Notes under the pieces: model-generated
What the model saw: only the letters and a program-made list of their open reading frames with translations
Told to the model about the DNA's origin: nothing
Database searches by the model: none
Part shown: in pieces, positions 60,003 to 64,000 of the stretch
Numbering within the stretch: position 1 is the first letter of the stretch
Layout: the number at the start of each line of letters is the position of its first letter
Source: Acidimicrobiales bacterium
GTDB lineage: Bacteria; Actinomycetota; Acidimicrobiia; Acidimicrobiales; Poriferisodalaceae
Length of the DNA stretch: 64,000 nucleotides
Assembly (NCBI GenBank): GCA_041394185.1
Contig: JAWKIQ010000001.1
Span: 1,302,001 to 1,366,000, forward strand
Direction of reading: 5' to 3'
Position numbers and translations under genes: made by a program

Positions 60003-61439
60003 TCACGAGTTGGCGTACTCGAACGGACCCTCTTCGGGTAGCCGCAACCCCGACTGCGACCCTTCGAGGCGTTCTTGACGGGCCTCGTCCACCTTCATGT
60101 AGCGCCAGCCCGACAGTATGAGCCCGCTCAACAGGCCAACGGCGAGGCTCATGCGGCTGGCTTCCAGCATCGAGCTGACGCCGCCACGGCTGAGTATTGC
60201 GGTCATGCCCAACATGCAAGCCAGCGACATGACGGCGACCGTGTCGTTGCGGCACCTGAACCACACCAACAGCGCGGCTACAACCGTCGCCACCAGGGAC
60301 CCGAGGAACAACAAGACACCTGCACCTCCCGACCGCATCGAGATGTCGAAGATGATGTTGTGAAACGTCGCCTTGCCCGAAGGCTGGGGCCAAGACCGCT
60401 CGATGGTGCCCTTGACCCCGACGCCATAGCCCCACACAGGCGATTCGTAGAACTTCTCGACCGCTTCGTCCCACAGCTGGTAGCGCTCGTTCGTGGTGGT
60501 CTGCTGCGAGTCGGACAGCACGGCGTCCTCGAACTGGGCAACCACTGCGGGGCTCTGCCCGCCCGACAAGAAGATCGAGGCCGCGCCCAGTGTGACCAAG
60601 GCCGAGCCCACAATGGCTATGTCGAGCGCCTTCAGACCCACCCGGCGCCTCCAGGTCGAGGTCAGCGAGAAACCCACCACCAGCAGCACCAAGGTCAGTG
60701 CAGCAAGGTACGGACCGGCCTGAACCGCAACAAAGGGAGTCATGAACACCGCAGCCCCAGGGATGAGGACCGACGGGCGCCGCCGCTGGTTCAGAACCTC
60801 TGCTGCCAAAGTGAACATGCCCAACACGGGCAGGACGGTGCGAGCGTCACCGCCCAATATCCCGAGCTGTTTCACCGCGAACACGGGCACATTCAGAGAC
60901 AACGGCGTGAGCGTCAGGTGGGCCACTGCGATGACGACGGCGATCCAACCGAAGAACCGTCCGAACCGGGCGATCGACTCGGGTGCAAAGATCTTCGAGG
61001 CATCCACGCCCGCGGCGACGAACATGGCGCCCGCCAGCGACACGATCGATCGCGACTGGAAGATCACATCAGACATCGGATTGCCCCAGGCGATGCCGGT
61101 GACGACCGCAACCGAGTACCAGGCGTAGAACGACGCCCACAGCATCGCCGGGACGCCTATCCAGTGCGGAAGGGGTCTAGCCAGGATGCGCGCCAGCACT
61201 GCGACCGGGATGATGAAGTCGCCTGGTCGCAGATCTACACCGACGGGCACCCGGAACAAGCCGACCGGCTGGCCTGCCTCGTTGGGCGCCGCCAGCAGTT
61301 CGAAGATGAGAATGATCGCAAGCAGACGAACCGCTGTCTCGGGTTTGCCGCTGCGCTCGAGCTTCAGAAAAAGCGCCAGGCTGACGCCGAGGCCGATTAG
61401 CGCAGCGGCCAAAACCAGAGGGGTAAGACTCTCAGGCAC
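60003..61439 (-). CDS. O-antigen ligase/polymerase (Wzy-like) membrane protein
   Basis: The product is 478 residues with about ten membrane helices. The extracytoplasmic loop between late helices holds NERYQLWDEAVEKFYESPVW followed by GYGVGVKGTIERS and KATFHNIIFDISMRSGG, the arrangement of Wzy/WaaL-type enzymes with their conserved Arg and His. It would polymerise or ligate exopolysaccharide units outside the membrane. It overlaps the upstream Wzz/kinase gene by 8 bp, so both are co-expressed. Confidence 0.83.
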   Translation of the reverse strand: MPESLTPLVLAAALIGLGVSLALFLKLERSGKPETAVRLLAIILIFELLAAPNEAGQPVGLFRVPVGVDLRPGDFIIPVAVLARILARPLPHWIGVPAMLWASFYAWYSVAVVTGIAWGNPMSDVIFQSRSIVSLAGAMFVAAGVDASKIFAPESIARFGRFFGWIAVVIAVAHLTLTPLSLNVPVFAVKQLGILGGDARTVLPVLGMFTLAAEVLNQRRRPSVLIPGAAVFMTPFVAVQAGPYLAALTLVLLVVGFSLTSTWRRRVGLKALDIAIVGSALVTLGAASIFLSGGQSPAVVAQFEDAVLSDSQQTTTNERYQLWDEAVEKFYESPVWGYGVGVKGTIERSWPQPSGKATFHNIIFDISMRSGGAGVLLFLGSLVATVVAALLVWFRCRNDTVAVMSLACMLGMTAILSRGGVSSMLEASRMSLAVGLLSGLILSGWRYMKVDEARQERLEGSQSGLRLPEEGPFEYANS

Positions 61440-62766
61440 CGGTGGTCAGGCCCGCGCCGCTCTGGTTGAAGTTGTAGTAGCCGTGCGAGCGGGCCCACCA
61501 GCGCCTGCGAACCCGGTTGATCACCACGCCGAGCAAGATGGCGCCGTGCTCGCGCAGCTCGGCAACCGCTGCCGCCAACTCGGGGAGGTTCACCGAGGCC
61601 GCGTCGACGACCAGGATCACGTGACCGGCATGAGCGATGACCTGGCGGGTTTCGGCCACCATCTCGAGCGGTGGCGCATCGACCACGACAACGTCTGCAT
61701 TCTGGCGTGCCGCGGCTATGGCCTTGGGCAGGTTGACGGCCACAACGTCGGCGGGAGAGCGGTCGGGAAGACCGGCGGGCAGCAGTCTGAGTCCGCGTGC
61801 GCTGGTGGGGCGCAGCAGCTCGCTGATGTCCTTGGATCCCATGTCGGCCAGGCCTCGGCCCATGGCGGTGGCGAGGCGATGATGCAACGCCGGCCGGCGC
61901 AGGTCGGCGTCGATCGCAATGACCGAATGACCGACCGAGGCCAGCGCCCACGAGACGCCTGCAGCCACCGAACTCTTGCCCTCACCCATCTGGTACGAGC
62001 TGACGGCGATGGCCTTGGGTTGTTCTGTGGCGATTCGGAACTCGAGGTTGCCTCGCAGACTCTTGAAGGCTTCGCCCAGGCTGGTCGAGCCCTCCTCCAG
62101 AATCTCCAGCAACGCCCTGTCGTTGCGTCTCAGTTGGCGCAGGCGGGGAAGTTCGCCGATGACGCTGGTGCCGAGCCGCTGTCTGATCGCCTCGGCATTG
62201 TCGAATGCTTCGCGGATTCGTCCGACGAGCACGCCCACGAGCAGCGCGGCGATCAGGCCCAGCGCCGTGGCGGCCAGCATGATCGGCACCGGTTTGGGTG
62301 CAGCCGCACTGCTGGGAACGGCGGCGGGATCGATCATCTTGATGTCGACGAGATTGCTGACCTCGTTGTTCGTGATGATGGCATCGGCTACAGCGTTGGC
62401 CCAGACCTGCGACCCAACCGCTGAACTGGTCGAGGTCTGCACGTAGAGAATCGACGACAGCACCTGCACCTCGACGTCGACGCCCAGCGCCGCGACATCG
62501 ACGGGCAGCCTCTGGCGGAGTTCGGCTCGCAGCACCCGAGACTCGGCGGTCTCGACCACGATGGGAACAACAAAGCTGGTGAGCCTGGCCGGGTCGGAGC
62601 TGTTGCCCTCGATCACGCGGGGTTGCACAGACAACGTCGCGGTGGCCCGATAGGTCGAAGCGGGAAGAAACGCCGCTATCACGCCCAAGATGATGCAGAT
62701 GTCGAATGCGATGATGGCTGCGACCCAGTTGCGGCGCAGGGCAAGTCTCAGGTCGCGAAGATCCAT
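61432..62766 (-). CDS. Wzz/CapB-type polysaccharide chain-length regulator with BY-kinase domain
   Basis: The product is 444 residues. An N-terminal helix (AAIIAFDICIILGVIAAFLP), a Wzz-type extracytoplasmic region (about 35-170) and a second helix (IMLAATALGLIAALLVGVLV) lead to a cytoplasmic ATPase. Its motifs are Walker A VSSYQMGEGKSSVAAGVSWA, A' VIAIDADLRRPAL and B VVVDAPPLE. The C-terminus GYYNFNQSGAG has few Tyr residues, so autophosphorylation would be limited. It controls chain length or export of the polysaccharide. A GGAG site precedes the ATG. Confidence 0.87.
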   Translation of the reverse strand: MDLRDLRLALRRNWVAAIIAFDICIILGVIAAFLPASTYRATATLSVQPRVIEGNSSDPARLTSFVVPIVVETAESRVLRAELRQRLPVDVAALGVDVEVQVLSSILYVQTSTSSAVGSQVWANAVADAIITNNEVSNLVDIKMIDPAAVPSSAAAPKPVPIMLAATALGLIAALLVGVLVGRIREAFDNAEAIRQRLGTSVIGELPRLRQLRRNDRALLEILEEGSTSLGEAFKSLRGNLEFRIATEQPKAIAVSSYQMGEGKSSVAAGVSWALASVGHSVIAIDADLRRPALHHRLATAMGRGLADMGSKDISELLRPTSARGLRLLPAGLPDRSPADVVAVNLPKAIAAARQNADVVVVDAPPLEMVAETRQVIAHAGHVILVVDAASVNLPELAAAVAELREHGAILLGVVINRVRRRWWARSHGYYNFNQSGAGLTTGA

Positions 62767-62856
62767 GTCACTCCAAGTCGTCAGTTCGGCCCGAGTTTCA
62801 ACCGAAGCCCACCAGCGGTTTGGTCAATAGTAGACGTCGACGGTCGTCTCTCCCGG

Positions 62857-64000
62857 TCAAACGACCAGGTCTTGATATACACGGGCGAAAGCCATGGCTT
62901 GCTGGGCCACTCCCAATCCTTCGGCCTGGGAGCGGGCTCGCTCGACCACCATTTTGGTCTCGGCTGCGTCTAGCCGAAGGGCCAGGTCACCGAGAACGCT
63001 GGCCAGGTCGGACACGTCGTCTGGCCTGAACAACCAGCCGGTCTCTGCGGTGCGCACGATGTCCCTGACACCCGACAGGTCAGGCCCGATCACGGGAACC
63101 CTGCTGGCCTGGGCCTCCAAGAGGGTTCGGCCGAACGCCTCGACTGGACATGTAGAGACGACCACATCGAGGCACGCCATCACCTCCGGGATGTCCGAAC
63201 GTGCACCGACGAACTCGACCCGGCCGACCTTCGAACTCAGGTCGCCGGTCTCGAGTCGGTCCAAATAGTCGTCTCCGGCCAGCGCGGCCCCAACGACGAC
63301 GATGCGAAGCTGCGGCATGTCCAGTTGTTCGGCCGCTCGCAGCAACACTTCGATGCGCTTCTCGACATCGATTCGGCCGAGGATCCCGACCAAGATGGTC
63401 GAATCGTCGCAGTCGCCACCGGCCAGTTCGCTGCGCAACTGGACAGAGCGCTCGACCCTGCCCGTGTAGCGGTCGAGATCGACAGCCGGGTTGATCACGA
63501 CCAGCTTGCTGTCGGCCACGCCGGGCACCGACTCGCGTGTAGAAGAGCTGTTGACCACTGTCGTCGATGCGAGGTTGGCCGCCAGTTGCATGGCCCGTCG
63601 GCCGATGCCCTCGGCGATGACATCGTGGTGGTCGAGAACGGTCGGCTTGCGGGCGAACCTGCCGGCCATGGCGACCTCGACGTGAGCTGTTCTGCTGTGC
63701 GACTGGACGACGTCGAATCGTTTGGCCACGCGAGCCAGGCGCCTGGCCGCCCCGGCGACATGCTTCAGCTCACCGGCCAGGGCCATGGGGCCGGGCCTGC
63801 CTCCGTCGGCAGATCGAAGTCCGACGCGCGACCCCAGGTCCATCAGCTCGACGTCTCCGCCTGCGGCACGGAACCTGCTGGTGAAATCACCCTCGGCCGG
63901 GGCCAACAAGGTGGGCGAGATGCCCGAGTCGATGAGGTGAGGCAGGTACTCGGCCAAACGCTGCTCGGCGCCCCAGGCCCCGTCTGTGTGGGTGACTACT
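62857..64000 (-). CDS. Glycosyltransferase family 4/1 protein (N-terminus beyond window)
   Basis: More than 380 residues are visible; the frame continues off the right edge (THTDGAWGAEQRLAEYLPHL), so the true start is not in the window. The Rossmann C-domain has ILVGILGRIDVEKRIEVLLR, VEFVGARSDIPEVMACLDVV and the Glu motif PVEAFGRTLLEAQASRVPVI typical of retaining GT4 enzymes. It uses a nucleotide sugar and fits the exopolysaccharide locus. The 90-bp gap to the Wzz gene holds no clear signal. Confidence 0.87.
   Translation of the reverse strand, partial: VVTHTDGAWGAEQRLAEYLPHLIDSGISPTLLAPAEGDFTSRFRAAGGDVELMDLGSRVGLRSADGGRPGPMALAGELKHVAGAARRLARVAKRFDVVQSHSRTAHVEVAMAGRFARKPTVLDHHDVIAEGIGRRAMQLAANLASTTVVNSSSTRESVPGVADSKLVVINPAVDLDRYTGRVERSVQLRSELAGGDCDDSTILVGILGRIDVEKRIEVLLRAAEQLDMPQLRIVVVGAALAGDDYLDRLETGDLSSKVGRVEFVGARSDIPEVMACLDVVVSTCPVEAFGRTLLEAQASRVPVIGPDLSGVRDIVRTAETGWLFRPDDVSDLASVLGDLALRLDAAETKMVVERARSQAEGLGVAQQAMAFARVYQDLVV

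Overview
This is a dense, high-GC, gene-packed chromosomal window. It reads as an actinobacterium, most likely of the class Acidimicrobiia (Ilumatobacter-like). That placement is an inference from three things: an LLM/F420-type oxidoreductase, P450, MaoC, crotonase and acyl-CoA dehydrogenase gene content; secreted proteins ending in 'GYWLVASDGGxFAFG' repeats; and many start codons sitting 6-9 nt behind a TANNNT -10 box (leaderless transcription). I see no rRNA, tRNA, CRISPR array, transposase, integrase or origin. No gene-free stretch exceeds 300 bases.

Layout. 1-13.8 kb holds mixed housekeeping genes: a MarC-type membrane protein (cut by the window edge), an HTTM membrane protein pair, lipoproteins, a coupled IMPase / AI-2E transporter / SDR operon, an SGNH hydrolase, a crotonase, a coiled-coil lytic transglycosylase, a YbaK deacylase, an HxlR regulator, a CPA2 antiporter and a cyclophilin. 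13.8-34.4 kb is rich in surface proteins. It has two paralogous giant SdrD-type adhesins (1919 and 1081 aa), each next to a beta-propeller lipoprotein. The second pair lies directly downstream of three prepilin-like genes laid out like a Gram-negative pilV-pilW-pilX-pilY1 minor-pilin operon. Between the two modules lie a 708-aa secreted protein with a poly-Thr stalk and a C-terminal propeller, plus a few metabolic genes. 34.4-51.5 kb is metabolic: uridine kinase, an ABC-2 exporter, acyl-CoA dehydrogenase, a FrnE/DsbA protein, an ABC1 kinase, a MaoC pair, TetR, HAD, phosphoglycerate mutase, an LLM oxidoreductase, P450, hemolysin III, TesB, malic enzyme and a HAD-IG nucleotidase. 51.5-64 kb begins with a 1604-aa multi-domain secreted protein sharing the same C-terminal propeller. 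It then runs into an exopolysaccharide locus: sulfotransferase, a formyltransferase-like/polysaccharide deacetylase fusion with frameshifts, two glycosyltransferases, a Wzy-like ligase/polymerase and a Wzz/tyrosine-kinase chain-length protein.

How it works together (inference). The most interesting system is the prepilin operon with a giant SdrD adhesin in the position PilY1 has in Gram-negative bacteria, plus a duplicated adhesin/propeller-lipoprotein module 7 kb away. I read this as an adhesive type IV pilus-like apparatus with alternative tip or surface proteins. The DNA also shows unusual regulatory compactness: two divergent gene pairs share overlapping face-to-face -10 boxes centred on CTAG. 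In addition, three unrelated gene boundaries carry short tandemly duplicated palindromes of 28, 30 and 42 bp period. Three frameshifts all fall in C-runs and may be sequencing errors or real phase switching.
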